A DNA stretch of 64,000 nt. It comes from Halomonas sp. ML-15 (GTDB taxonomy: Bacteria > Pseudomonadota > Gammaproteobacteria > Pseudomonadales > Halomonadaceae). The notes under the pieces are model-generated. The model did not search any database, was not told where the DNA came from, and saw only the letters and a list, made by a program, of their open reading frames with translations. The translations under genes were made by a program, and so were the position numbers. The first letter of the stretch is position 1, and the number at the start of each line of letters is the position of its first letter. This document shows positions 8,658-16,636 of this stretch, piece after piece. Location: assembly GCF_014779595.1 (NCBI RefSeq), contig NZ_JACXZT010000019.1, positions 1,023,808 through 1,087,807 on the forward strand, in the 5' to 3' direction.

Positions 8658-10799
8658 ATGCTCGATGAGGCCCTGAAAGGCGATATCCAGACCGCCTATC
8701 GCCGCGTGCTCGAGGGCCTCGAGCTGACGCCGCGCTACGGTCAACGGCTGATGATCGCCGAGATCGCCCGCACCCTGGCCGGCATTCAAGCCGACGACAG
8801 CGGCAAGCGGGTCAGCGACGAGCACGTCTGCGTGCTGGAGGCGGGCACCGGCACCGGCAAGACCCTGGCCTATCTGCTGGCGGCCTTGCCGGTGGCCCAG
8901 GCGCGCGGCAAGCGGCTGGTGATTTCGACGGCCACGGTGGCGCTGCAGGAGCAGGTGCTGCATCAGGACCTGCCCTCGCTCAAGGCCCACAGCGGGCTCA
9001 CGTTTGACTATGCCCTGGCCAAGGGGCGCGGCCGCTACCTGTGCGTGGCCAATCTCGAGAAAGTCCTCGACGGCGCCGAAGACAACCCGACGCTATCGCT
9101 GTTCGAGCAGGCCCTCGAATCGCGCGACGGCGATGACTTTCATGCCCTGGTCAAGTCGCTCGCCGAAGCCTACGGCAGCGGTCGCTGGGCCGGTGATCGC
9201 GACAGCTGGCCAGAGGCCATCGCCGATCCACAGTGGCGGCGGCTGACCACCGACCATCGCCAGTGCACCAATCGACGCTGTGGCCACTTCAACGCCTGCG
9301 CCTTCTTTCGCGCACGCCGTCACCTCGATAGCGCCGACATCATTGTCGCCAACCATGACCTGGTGCTGGCCGACTTGTCGCTGGGTGGTGGCATGGTGCT
9401 GCCCAAGCCTGCCGATTGCATCTACGTCTTCGATGAGGGTCATCATCTGCCGGATAAAGCGGTGGAGCACTTCACGCACCGTTTTGCCGTCAACGGCGCG
9501 CTGCGCTGGTTGAGAACGCTCAAGAAATCGCTCACCGAACTGAATGCGGCGCTGGCCGTGCAGCCCACGCTGGCCCGGCTGTTGGCCGGGTTTCCCGAGG
9601 CCATTGCCGCTATCGAGCCGCGGCTGGGCGAGATCATGGCGCTGGGTCACCAGCTCGCTGAGCTGCCCCAAGGCAGTGGCGACGAGAGCCGCCATCACCG
9701 CTTCGAGATGGGGCGTGCGCCGCTGGCGCTGCGCGAGCAGGCGAGTGCGCTGGTGGTGGTGTTTGCCACACTGGCGCGCAATCTCGAGAGTATGGCCGAT
9801 ATCCTGCGCGAGAGCCTCGACCCGGAAAAGCACACCGGGCTGCCCAAGGAGCAGGCTGAGCCATGGCTGCCGCTGATCGCGCTGTTGCACGGTCGTGCCC
9901 TGGAGGCTCATGCGCTATGGCTGACGATGAGCGAGGAGGATGACCCGGCCGAGCCGCCGCGGGCGCGTTGGCTGACCTTCGAACCTGTGGCCGGAGAGCC
10001 CGAGCTGGTCTATTCGGCGAGCCCGGTGTCTGCTGCGCATACGCTGGCGCGCACGCTGTGGGGCAGCTGCTATGGTGCGGTGGTGACGTCAGCCACACTC
10101 ACCGCACTGGGACGCTTCGAGCGGCTGCAGGAGCGGGCAGGGTTGGCCAACCGCTACCGTTATCAGCGCTTGCCGAGTCCCTTCGACTACTCGCGAGCGG
10201 TGCTCAGCGTGCCCCGTGAAGCGGTGGACCCCAGCAATCGCGAGGTCCATGAGCAATCAATCATCGATTTCGTTGCCGGCTTGGACCACCGCGAGGCGGT
10301 GCTGATGCTGTTCTCGTCGCGGGCTCAGCTGCGTGCGGTGGAGAAGGCGCTACCCAAGATGCTGGCCGAGCGGGTGCTGGCCCAGGACCGGCTGCCCAAG
10401 CGCGAGCTGATCGAGCGCCACCGGGCCCGGGTCGACGCCGGCAAGGGCAGTATCATCTTCGGCCTGGCAAGCTTCGCCGAGGGCATCGACCTGCCCGGGG
10501 ACTATCTGACGCATGTGGTGATCACTCGGCTGCCGTTCTCGGTGCCCGACGACCCGGTAGGTGCGACCCTGGCGGAGTGGATCGAGAGCCGTGGCGGCAA
10601 TCCCTTTATGCGCATCAGCGTGCCTGACGCCTCGATCAAGCTGGTGCAGGCGTGCGGAAGATTGATCCGCAAGGAGCAGGACAGCGGTCGCATCACGCTG
10701 CTCGACCGCCGCGTGCTGACACGGCGCTACGGGCGCGCGCTGCTCGATGCGCTCCCCCCCTTCAGTCGCGAGATCGACGGTGTGGCACAGCTGCCCTGA
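8658..10799 (+). CDS. dinG: ATP-dependent DNA helicase DinG
   Basis: The 713-residue protein is an XPD-like superfamily 2 helicase. It has Walker A EAGTGTGKTLAYLL near residues 60-75, a DEAH-type box YVFDEGHHLPD, an iron-sulphur cysteine group (YLC ... HRQCTNRRCGHFNAC) between motifs Ia and II, and C-terminal helicase motifs ending VQACGRLIRKEQDSGRITLLDRR. Length and cysteine spacing fit E. coli DinG (716 residues), a 5'-3' helicase that resolves R-loops and replication-transcription conflicts. It starts eight bases after the rhlB stop, suggesting co-transcription. Confidence 0.92.
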   Translation: MLDEALKGDIQTAYRRVLEGLELTPRYGQRLMIAEIARTLAGIQADDSGKRVSDEHVCVLEAGTGTGKTLAYLLAALPVAQARGKRLVISTATVALQEQVLHQDLPSLKAHSGLTFDYALAKGRGRYLCVANLEKVLDGAEDNPTLSLFEQALESRDGDDFHALVKSLAEAYGSGRWAGDRDSWPEAIADPQWRRLTTDHRQCTNRRCGHFNACAFFRARRHLDSADIIVANHDLVLADLSLGGGMVLPKPADCIYVFDEGHHLPDKAVEHFTHRFAVNGALRWLRTLKKSLTELNAALAVQPTLARLLAGFPEAIAAIEPRLGEIMALGHQLAELPQGSGDESRHHRFEMGRAPLALREQASALVVVFATLARNLESMADILRESLDPEKHTGLPKEQAEPWLPLIALLHGRALEAHALWLTMSEEDDPAEPPRARWLTFEPVAGEPELVYSASPVSAAHTLARTLWGSCYGAVVTSATLTALGRFERLQERAGLANRYRYQRLPSPFDYSRAVLSVPREAVDPSNREVHEQSIIDFVAGLDHREAVLMLFSSRAQLRAVEKALPKMLAERVLAQDRLPKRELIERHRARVDAGKGSIIFGLASFAEGIDLPGDYLTHVVITRLPFSVPDDPVGATLAEWIESRGGNPFMRISVPDASIKLVQACGRLIRKEQDSGRITLLDRRVLTRRYGRALLDALPPFSREIDGVAQLP

Positions 10800-10820
10800 T
10801 CGCTAGCGATACCACAAACG

Positions 10821-10848
10821 ACAGCGCCCGCCATCCGGCGGGCGCTGT
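10821..10848. terminator. Bidirectional terminator hairpin between dinG and aroF
   Basis: A perfect 12-bp stem (ACAGCGCCCGCC paired with GGCGGGCGCTGT) with a 4-base loop sits between the converging dinG and DAHP synthase genes. Neither side has a long U run; on the minus strand CGTTTG follows. It is very stable and is placed to end transcription both ways. Confidence 0.7.
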
Positions 10849-10880
10849 GGGTGTCAGGGCGTGCTTTATGCAGTGTTTCC

Positions 10881-11960
10881 TCAGGCGGCCTGGGTACGCG
10901 CTGCCAGCACCGGCTTGAGCTTATCGTTCATGGAGGTGAAGGCCTCAACGGTGGCATCCCAGTCAATGCAGGCATCGGTAACCGATACACCGTACTTGAG
11001 CTGAGTGTGATCCTCCGGGATCTTCTGGCTGCCCCAGCCGATGTGCGATTCGACCATCAGGCCGATAATCGAGCGGTTGCCTTCGAGGATCTGGTTGGTG
11101 ACGTTCTCCATTACCAGCGGCTGCAGCGCAGGATCCTTGTTGGAGTTGGCATGGGAGCAGTCGACCATGATATTTGGCTTGATGCCGGCGCGGGTCAGCT
11201 CCTGCTCGGCCAGCGCCACGCTGACGCTGTCATAGTTGGGCTTGCCGTTGCCGCCACGCAGCACCACGTGGCCGTAGGCGTTGCCGCGGGTGCGGATGAT
11301 CGCCACCTGGCCGGCCTGATCGATGCCCAGGAAGTTGTGCGGATGGGCCACCGACTGCAGGGCGTTGACCGCCACGTCGAGGCTGCCGTCGGTGCCGTTC
11401 TTGAAGCCCACCGGGCACGACAGGCCGGAGGCCATCTCACGGTGGGTCTGGGATTCGGTGGTGCGTGCGCCGATCGCCGACCAGCTGATGCAGTCCTGCA
11501 GGTACTGCGGGGAGATCGGGTCGAGCGCCTCGGTGGCCAGCGGCAGCCCCATCTCGGCCAGATCCACCAGCAACTGGCGAGCGATATGCAGGCCTTCCTG
11601 GATTTCGAAGGAGCCGTTGAGGTGCGGGTCGTTGATCAATCCCTTCCAGCCCACCGTGGTGCGCGGTTTCTCGAAGTAGACGCGCATCACGATATACAGG
11701 CTGTCCTTGACCTGATCTGCCAGGCGGCGTAGCCGGCGAGCATAATCCAGTGCGGCGTCCACGTCGTGGATCGAGCAAGGGCCGACCACCACCAGCAGGC
11801 GCGGGTCACTGCCGTCGAGGATGCGTTGAATGGTGTCGCGCCCCTCGATAACGGTGCGCTCGGCGCCTTCGGTGAGCGGGATTTCCTGCTTCAGCGCATC
11901 GGGGGTGATGAGAACGTCCTGGGCCAGGACGTTGAGGTTGTTGACCTGCTGTTGTGACAT
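10881..11960 (-). CDS. aroF: 3-deoxy-7-phosphoheptulonate (DAHP) synthase, class I AroF type
   Basis: This enzyme condenses phosphoenolpyruvate and erythrose 4-phosphate, the first step of the shikimate pathway to aromatic amino acids. The 359-residue product shows VVGPCSIHD, the segment MRVYFEKPRTTVGWKGLINDP, GARTTESQTHREMASGLS and GFKNGTDGS, all strongly conserved in class I enzymes. The segments LATEALDPISPQYL and KYGVSVTDACI resemble E. coli AroF (tyrosine-sensitive) more than AroG. The allosteric type is inferred from recalled sequences. I used the ATG at 11958-11960 (MSQQQV); an upstream ATG would add 13 residues without a clear ribosome site. Confidence 0.93.
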   Translation of the reverse strand: MSQQQVNNLNVLAQDVLITPDALKQEIPLTEGAERTVIEGRDTIQRILDGSDPRLLVVVGPCSIHDVDAALDYARRLRRLADQVKDSLYIVMRVYFEKPRTTVGWKGLINDPHLNGSFEIQEGLHIARQLLVDLAEMGLPLATEALDPISPQYLQDCISWSAIGARTTESQTHREMASGLSCPVGFKNGTDGSLDVAVNALQSVAHPHNFLGIDQAGQVAIIRTRGNAYGHVVLRGGNGKPNYDSVSVALAEQELTRAGIKPNIMVDCSHANSNKDPALQPLVMENVTNQILEGNRSIIGLMVESHIGWGSQKIPEDHTQLKYGVSVTDACIDWDATVEAFTSMNDKLKPVLAARTQAA

Positions 11961-12049
11961 GCCGCTACCTGTGACGTGGTTCACGCGTGGAATATGCAAA
12001 GTGTGGCCCTACTATCGCCCGGCGAGGCGTGAAAAATCAACGCTGAGAT

Positions 12050-12077
12050 GGAACTCCAGCGCGTGGTTTCGGTCACA
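12050..12077 (+). promoter_or_regulatory. Sigma-E-type autoregulatory promoter of rpoE
   Basis: GGAACTC (12050-12056), a 16-bp spacer and TCACA (12073-12077) match the extracytoplasmic sigma-E promoter pattern (GGAACTT, 16 bp, TCAAA/TCTGA). It lies about 190 bp before the rpoE start. rpoE is autoregulated in E. coli and Pseudomonas, so the site is expected. Confidence 0.6.
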
Positions 12078-12242
12078 GCGGGTCGTTGAGGTCGGCAGCC
12101 CCTGCTTGATGGAATGCCAATAAACAGGAACACTTACGGGTAACCATCACACTTGCCTGACAGGGCCCAGGTTGACGCCATGATTATCAGATTCGCTTTT
12201 ACCGCCGCTGTGCTGGCACTGTCTGACTCCCCCCCCGCGATG

Positions 12243-12261
12243 CCCTCCCGGTCGGGGAGGG
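12243..12261 (+). promoter_or_regulatory. RNA hairpin covering the rpoE ribosome-binding site
   Basis: CCCTCCC (12243-12249) pairs perfectly with GGGAGGG (12255-12261) around a five-base loop. The GGGGAGGGG purine run is the Shine-Dalgarno sequence of rpoE, whose ATG is only five bases downstream (12267). In the folded RNA the ribosome site is buried in a seven-pair, mostly G-C stem. Confidence 0.5.
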
Positions 12262-12266
12262 GTTGA

Positions 12267-12872
12267 ATGGGCACAAGGGAAACCGACCAGCAACTCGTCG
12301 AGCGTGCTCAGCAGGGCGACAACCGGGCCTTCGATCTTCTGGTAAAGAAGTACCAGCACAAGATCATCGGCCTGATCGGCCGCTATGTGCACGATCATGC
12401 CGAGGTGCATGATGTGGCTCAGGAGGCGTTCATCAAGGCGTACCGTGCGCTGGGCAAATTTCGCGCCGAGAGTGCCTTCTATACCTGGATGTATCGTATC
12501 GCCATCAATACGGCCAAGAACCACCTGGTCTCGCGCGGGCGTCGCCCGCCGGGTAGCGACCTGGACATCGTCGATGCTGAGATTGTCGATCACAGCGGCC
12601 GCTTGTCCGACACCGAGACGCCGGAGGCGGTCATCGCGCGTGATCAGTTGGAGGCTGCCGTCTTCGAGGCCATCGAGAATCTGCCAGAGGATCTGCGCAC
12701 CGCGATTACGCTGCGTGAATTCGATGGGCTCTCCTATGAAGATATCGCCAACATCATGAACTGTCCGGTGGGCACCGTGCGTTCGCGAATCTTCCGTGCC
12801 CGCGAAGCGGTGGATAAGCATATCCAGCCGCTGATGACCACGTCGCGCACGCAGGACATGATCCATGAGTGA
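12267..12872 (+). CDS. rpoE: RNA polymerase sigma-E factor (RpoE/AlgU)
   Basis: This 201-residue extracytoplasmic-function sigma factor directs transcription of envelope-stress genes. Region 2 runs from about residue 10 to 95 (AFDLLVKKYQHKI, HDVAQEAFIKAYRALGKFRAESAFYTWMYRIAINTAKNHL) and region 4 is the helix-turn-helix TLREFDGLSYEDIANIMNCPVGTVRSRIFRARE. The sequence is close to Pseudomonas AlgU. It heads the rpoE-rseA-rseB-mucD group, in which the membrane anti-sigma factor RseA holds it inactive until envelope damage triggers proteolysis. An unusually strong GGGGAGGGG ribosome site precedes the ATG but is folded into a hairpin. Confidence 0.96.
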   Translation: MGTRETDQQLVERAQQGDNRAFDLLVKKYQHKIIGLIGRYVHDHAEVHDVAQEAFIKAYRALGKFRAESAFYTWMYRIAINTAKNHLVSRGRRPPGSDLDIVDAEIVDHSGRLSDTETPEAVIARDQLEAAVFEAIENLPEDLRTAITLREFDGLSYEDIANIMNCPVGTVRSRIFRAREAVDKHIQPLMTTSRTQDMIHE

Positions 12873-12890
12873 GTTTTTCGTGCCCGCCGC

Positions 12891-12918
12891 TGAACTGTTG
12901 GCGACTGATGACGTCACA
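12891..12918 (+). promoter_or_regulatory. Possible second sigma-E-like promoter before rseA
   Basis: TGAACTG (12891-12897), a 16-bp spacer and TCACA (12914-12918) repeat the layout of the rpoE promoter, with the same -10 and the same spacing. The -35 departs from consensus at its first and last bases. It lies in the 220-bp gap between rpoE and rseA and could give rseA its own sigma-E-dependent start. Confidence 0.3.
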
Positions 12919-13092
12919 AGGGTGGTCGCCATTGGCGCTTCCCGAGGGGCAGTTGCATGACGGGTCAGCGCCGCAACCAGCGTTCAACGTTGCGAGCCTG
13001 CTGCCAGGCTCAAATGAAGTGTTCTTGGTACGGCTTCAAGGATTCTACTGACTAATGGGCGTCAGGCCCTGTCGAGGATGAGGGTGTAAGTA

Positions 13093-13803
13093 ATGAATCA
13101 ACATGCACGAGAGTCGTTGTCCGCGCTGATGGACAATGAAGGTGATGAGCTCGAGGTGCGTCGCGTGCTCAAGTCACTCGACGGTCAAGGCGATGATGCT
13201 GACGCTTGGCGTCGCTATCACTTGGCCCGCAGCCTCATGCAGCGTGATCGTGATGTCGATGTCAGCACCGACCTCTCTGCAGGTATCATGGCGAAGATCG
13301 CGGAGGAACCGCTGCCGGTGGTCGAACAGCCGTCGACGCGCAAGCGCAGCGGCCTGTCGTTTTCCAGCAGTGCCGCGATTGCGGCTGCCGTATCGCTGAT
13401 GGTGATCACCGGGGTACAGGTCTACCACGGTGGCGATAGCGACGGTGCGGCCAGCCAGCCGGCTCTGGCCGGTGGTAGTGGCGCCCAAGGTGCGGCCCAG
13501 GCCGTTCCTGCATCCGCTGGCAATACGGGGGCACAAGCTTCCCGCCCATCGCTGGTCGATCTGCCGATGTTTCAGTCGCCTGCCCAAGGGGGCAGCAGCG
13601 GCATCATGACCGTCGGCGCGTCCGCGGAGATGCCGATGTTCATGGCGCCCAGCTCTCGGCAGTCTCAGCGTGGGGATCAGGAGCAGGCGCAGCTGCTGCA
13701 ATCCTATCTCGATCGCCATGCCGAGGGTGCGACCTATCGTAGCGGGGATGCCTGGATGCCGCTGCTGCGCGCGTCGGGAACCGAGACCCTGGGCCAGCGC
13801 TGA
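13093..13803 (+). CDS. rseA: Sigma-E anti-sigma factor RseA/MucA
   Basis: The 236-residue product begins MNQHARESLSALMDNEGDELEVRRVL, the typical cytoplasmic anti-sigma domain of RseA/MucA (about residues 1-80). One membrane helix follows (about 97-115, SSSAAIAAAVSLMVITGVQVY), then a Gly/Ala/Gln-rich periplasmic domain ending in SYLDRHAEGATYRSGDAWMPLLR. It binds RpoE and is cut by site-1 and site-2 proteases under stress. Unusually it is separated from rpoE by 220 bp rather than coupled to it. Its stop overlaps the rseB start (TGATG). Confidence 0.9.
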   Translation: MNQHARESLSALMDNEGDELEVRRVLKSLDGQGDDADAWRRYHLARSLMQRDRDVDVSTDLSAGIMAKIAEEPLPVVEQPSTRKRSGLSFSSSAAIAAAVSLMVITGVQVYHGGDSDGAASQPALAGGSGAQGAAQAVPASAGNTGAQASRPSLVDLPMFQSPAQGGSSGIMTVGASAEMPMFMAPSSRQSQRGDQEQAQLLQSYLDRHAEGATYRSGDAWMPLLRASGTETLGQR

Positions 13804-14915
13804 TGGGGGCTGGGATGACCGCGTATTTCCGTCATCCGCTGCGATCGGTGCAGCGCTGTTCGCTGATAGCCTCTTTTCGTCGCTGTGGCCCGTCGCTGGC
13901 CGCAGCCTTCGTTGCGCTGATGTGGTTGCCGAGCGCAGTTGTCGCCGATGAACCCTCCGGTCAGGAGGCCCTCGCCGCTGCCTGGGACAGTGACGCCGGT
14001 TTCGATTGCACGGTGCTCGATGGCGTGGCAGCGCCGGAATCTCCTGAAGGCTGGTTCGAATTCAGTCTTTGGGCCAATCACTGTTATATCTTCCACGCCA
14101 GGGCGGTTCGCATCAGCAGTGACGGGATACGCACCCTGGCGCTGTCCCACGAGGTGGTAGACGGCGTCGAGCGCGAGGTGGCGCAGTTCCTCGACGGTCC
14201 GCCTCGGGTTTTCGAACGGCGTGGCAGCATTGGCCGTGGTGGTTGGGCCGAGGAGGGCAGTGAGGTGCCGGCCTCGCCCACTGCGATCATGACTCACCTG
14301 AGTGACCACTATCGGCTGCGGCTCGATGGCGAGGAGCGCATCGCCGGCCGCTACGCGGTGCGACTGGATATCGAGCCTCTGGACAGCATGCGCTATGGGC
14401 ACAGGCTGTGGCTGGACCGTGCCACGGCACTGCCGCTCAAGCAGCTGTTGCTGGACGATAGCGGACGCGTACTCGAAACCTTTCAGATCACCGATCTCGA
14501 GCGGGCTCGACTGCACGACGGTCATGTGCGCCTCGACAAGCTTCGCCAAGCGCCGCCGGATCCCTGGATGCCGGGTTGGTTGCCGCCGGGTTATGCGCCG
14601 CAGCCGGTATCGACGCGCAGCAGCGTGCACGATGATGCCGTAGGGCACCGCCTGTTCAGCGACGGGCTGTCGAGCTTGAGTCTGTTCGTCGAGCCGCTGG
14701 ATGCCGACGGTCAGGTGCTGTCGCCGGGGATGCATCGCCTGGGCATCTCCTATGCGGCGGTGCGCCATGCTGATATCGGCGGCCAGACCATGCAGATCGT
14801 CGCCATGGGCGAGCTGCCGCCACAGGTGCTGTTGCAGATTGCCGAGCAGGTCGAGTGGCGGCCCGAGCGTGTGGCGGTCGATGATGATGATGTCGCCCAG
14901 GAGCCGCCGCCGTGA
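13803..14915 (+). CDS. rseB: Periplasmic sigma-E regulator RseB/MucB
   Basis: This 370-residue protein is the MucB/RseB family member that binds the periplasmic domain of RseA and protects it from cleavage. It has an N-terminal export signal ending near LPSAVVA before DEPSGQEAL, then an LolA/LppX-like lipid-binding domain (GWFEFSLWANHCYIFHARAVRIS ... FLDGPPRVFERRG) and a C-terminal MucB/S domain (RSSVHDDAVGHRLFSDGLSSLSLFVEPL). The ATG at 13803 overlaps the rseA stop; an alternative ATG at 13815 with GGG just upstream is also possible and would shorten the protein by four residues. Confidence 0.9.
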   Translation: MGAGMTAYFRHPLRSVQRCSLIASFRRCGPSLAAAFVALMWLPSAVVADEPSGQEALAAAWDSDAGFDCTVLDGVAAPESPEGWFEFSLWANHCYIFHARAVRISSDGIRTLALSHEVVDGVEREVAQFLDGPPRVFERRGSIGRGGWAEEGSEVPASPTAIMTHLSDHYRLRLDGEERIAGRYAVRLDIEPLDSMRYGHRLWLDRATALPLKQLLLDDSGRVLETFQITDLERARLHDGHVRLDKLRQAPPDPWMPGWLPPGYAPQPVSTRSSVHDDAVGHRLFSDGLSSLSLFVEPLDADGQVLSPGMHRLGISYAAVRHADIGGQTMQIVAMGELPPQVLLQIAEQVEWRPERVAVDDDDVAQEPPP

Positions 14916-15027
14916 CGCTGCGCTGCTCAGACGCCACAAGCTACTACCTCCCCGCGTATCGCCATGCCTGGCGCTACGCTCGTTACATCCGCACTGAGTG
15001 TTTCAACGCCGTCGCAGGAGCATCCTA

Positions 15028-16455
15028 ATGGAACGCACGACACGACATCTTTCGCTGTGGTTGTTGTTGATAATTGCCGCCTTTGCTTGGCAATCCGCCC
15101 AGGCTCGCAGCCTGCCCGACTTTACCGAGCTGGTGGAGGAGGCTGCCCCCGCGGTAGTCAATATCGCCAGTACCCGCGAGGTGCCGTCGCGTAGCCAGCA
15201 GTTCGGTGGCCCTGGGGGGCAGGATATCCCCGAGATCTTCCGCCACTTCTTTGGCGATCAGTTCCCCAGTCCGCCTGGACAGGGACGTGGGCGTGGCCAG
15301 GAGCGTCAGTCGCTGGGCTCCGGCTTTATCATCAGCGAGGATGGTTACATCCTGACCAATGCCCATGTGGTCGATGGCGCCGACGAGATTCTGGTGCGAC
15401 TCAATGATCGCCGTGAGCTCGAGGCCGAGCTGATCGGCGCCGACAGTCAGACCGACGTGGCGCTGCTCAAGGTCGATGTCGAGGGCCTGCCGACTCTGAC
15501 CATAGGCAACTCCGACCACCTGCGCGTCGGCGAGTGGGTAGCCGCTATCGGTTCGCCGTTCGGCTTCGATCACTCGGTGACTGCGGGCATCGTCAGTGCC
15601 ATCAATCGCACCCTGCCGCGGGATGCCTACGTGCCCTTTATTCAGACCGACGTGGCTATCAATCCGGGTAACTCCGGTGGGCCGCTGTTCAACCTCGACG
15701 GTGAAGTGGTCGGCATCAACTCGCAGATATTCACCCGCAGTGGCGGTTTCATGGGCGTTTCGTTTGCGATCCCGATCAGCGTGGCAATGGATATCGCCGA
15801 TCAGCTGCGCGATGACGGACGCGTCAGCCGTGGCTGGCTGGGTGTGGTGATTCAGCCGGTGTCGCGGGATCTGGCCGAGTCGTTCGGTATGGATAGCCCG
15901 AGCGGTGCGCTGATCGCCGATCTCGATCCTGAAGGCCCCGCTGCCCAGAGTGGCTTGAGGGCCGGGGACGTGATCCTCGAGGTCGACGGCGAAGAGGTAG
16001 AGTCTTCGACCACCCTGCCGCGTCTGATTGGCCGGGTCAGTCCTGGCAATGACGTCGAGTTGATCCTGATGCGTGACGGCGAGCAGCGCACGCAGGGCGT
16101 CACCGTGGGCCGCTGGCCGGACGCCAACGGTGAGGAACGCGCCGCCGAGGAAGACGTAAGCGACCGCCAGGCGCGGCTTGGGCTCAGCGTGATCGAGCTG
16201 GATGCTGCCGATCGCGAGCGTCTCGACATAGAGGGAGGCGTGCAGGTTCGCGAGGTCGACCCGCAAGGTGCCGCGGCAGCGGCGGGCATTCGTCCTGGAG
16301 ACGTCATCGTTTCGCTGGATCAGCAGACCATCGATTCGCCCCAGCAGCTGCTCGAGGTGGTCGAGGGCATCGACAGCGATCGTGCCGTGCCGATGCGCCT
16401 CTATCGCGACGGCCGCTCGCTGTTCGTGGCGCTGCGTCTCGACGCCAGCGAGTAA
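15028..16455 (+). CDS. mucD: Periplasmic serine protease MucD (DegP/HtrA family)
   Basis: The 475-residue product is a DegP-like protease/chaperone. A signal peptide (LWLLLIIAAFAWQSAQA) precedes a trypsin-like domain with catalytic His in LTNAHVVDGAD, Asp in SQTDVALLKVD and Ser in NPGNSGGPLFN. Two PDZ domains follow, with GLRAGDVILEVDGEEV and GIRPGDVIVSLDQQTI at their ligand-binding ends. It degrades misfolded envelope proteins and restrains the RpoE pathway. I chose the ATG at 15028, seven bases after GGAG; an in-frame GTG at 14998 lacks such a site. The 112-bp gap before it shows no clear promoter. Confidence 0.94.
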   Translation: MERTTRHLSLWLLLIIAAFAWQSAQARSLPDFTELVEEAAPAVVNIASTREVPSRSQQFGGPGGQDIPEIFRHFFGDQFPSPPGQGRGRGQERQSLGSGFIISEDGYILTNAHVVDGADEILVRLNDRRELEAELIGADSQTDVALLKVDVEGLPTLTIGNSDHLRVGEWVAAIGSPFGFDHSVTAGIVSAINRTLPRDAYVPFIQTDVAINPGNSGGPLFNLDGEVVGINSQIFTRSGGFMGVSFAIPISVAMDIADQLRDDGRVSRGWLGVVIQPVSRDLAESFGMDSPSGALIADLDPEGPAAQSGLRAGDVILEVDGEEVESSTTLPRLIGRVSPGNDVELILMRDGEQRTQGVTVGRWPDANGEERAAEEDVSDRQARLGLSVIELDAADRERLDIEGGVQVREVDPQGAAAAAGIRPGDVIVSLDQQTIDSPQQLLEVVEGIDSDRAVPMRLYRDGRSLFVALRLDASE

Positions 16456-16458
16456 GCC

Positions 16459-16487
16459 AACAGCGAAGCCGGCGCGGCTTCGCTGTT
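16459..16487 (+). terminator. Terminator-like hairpin after mucD
   Basis: A perfect 12-bp stem, AACAGCGAAGCC paired with GGCTTCGCTGTT, with loop GGCGC, begins four bases after the mucD stop. No U run follows, so it may be a weak terminator or an mRNA 3'-end stabiliser separating the sigma-E operon from lepA. Confidence 0.55.
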
Positions 16488-16493
16488 CCTGCC

Positions 16494-16541
16494 AGGCGCA
16501 TGCCGGTACAATGAGCGCAATTTGCTCACCGGCATGCGCCT
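16494..16541. repeat. 48-bp inverted repeat between mucD and lepA
   Basis: Perfect 14-bp arms AGGCGCATGCCGGT (16494-16507) and ACCGGCATGCGCCT (16528-16541) enclose 20 bases that themselves form a small stem (GAGC with GCTC). TACAAT at 16506-16511, at the inner edge of the left arm, could be a -10 for lepA. It may act as a second terminator, an attenuator in the lepA leader, or a protein-binding site. Confidence 0.6.
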
Positions 16542-16636
16542 GCTGCCCTCCTGTCGACCCTCCCTATTCGAAATAGTGGCTTCGATAGTACCGTCCTGGC
16601 GCGCACGCCGATTTCTTGAAAGGCAGAACTGACTCG

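Larger units (their letters stand above)
11961..12266. other. Divergent intergenic region between aroF and rpoE
   Basis: This 306-bp gap holds a sigma-E-like promoter (12050-12077), a C-rich run (CCCCCCCC near 12229-12236) and a hairpin that covers the rpoE ribosome-binding site (12243-12261). No convincing reading frame, TyrR box or aroF promoter was seen in the rest. Confidence 0.6.

Noticed and set aside
12121-12154. Second GGAAC motif upstream of rpoE as another sigma-E promoter
   Set aside because: GGAACAC at 12127 has no matching -10 at 16 bp; the nearest TCACA is only 13 bp away.
12869-13051. 60-codon frame in the rpoE-rseA gap
   Set aside because: It starts with GTG without a ribosome site and has no recognisable protein features; the gap is better explained as regulatory.
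13734-14939. 401-codon open frame on the minus strand
   Set aside because: Antisense to rseB; no signal peptide or domain.
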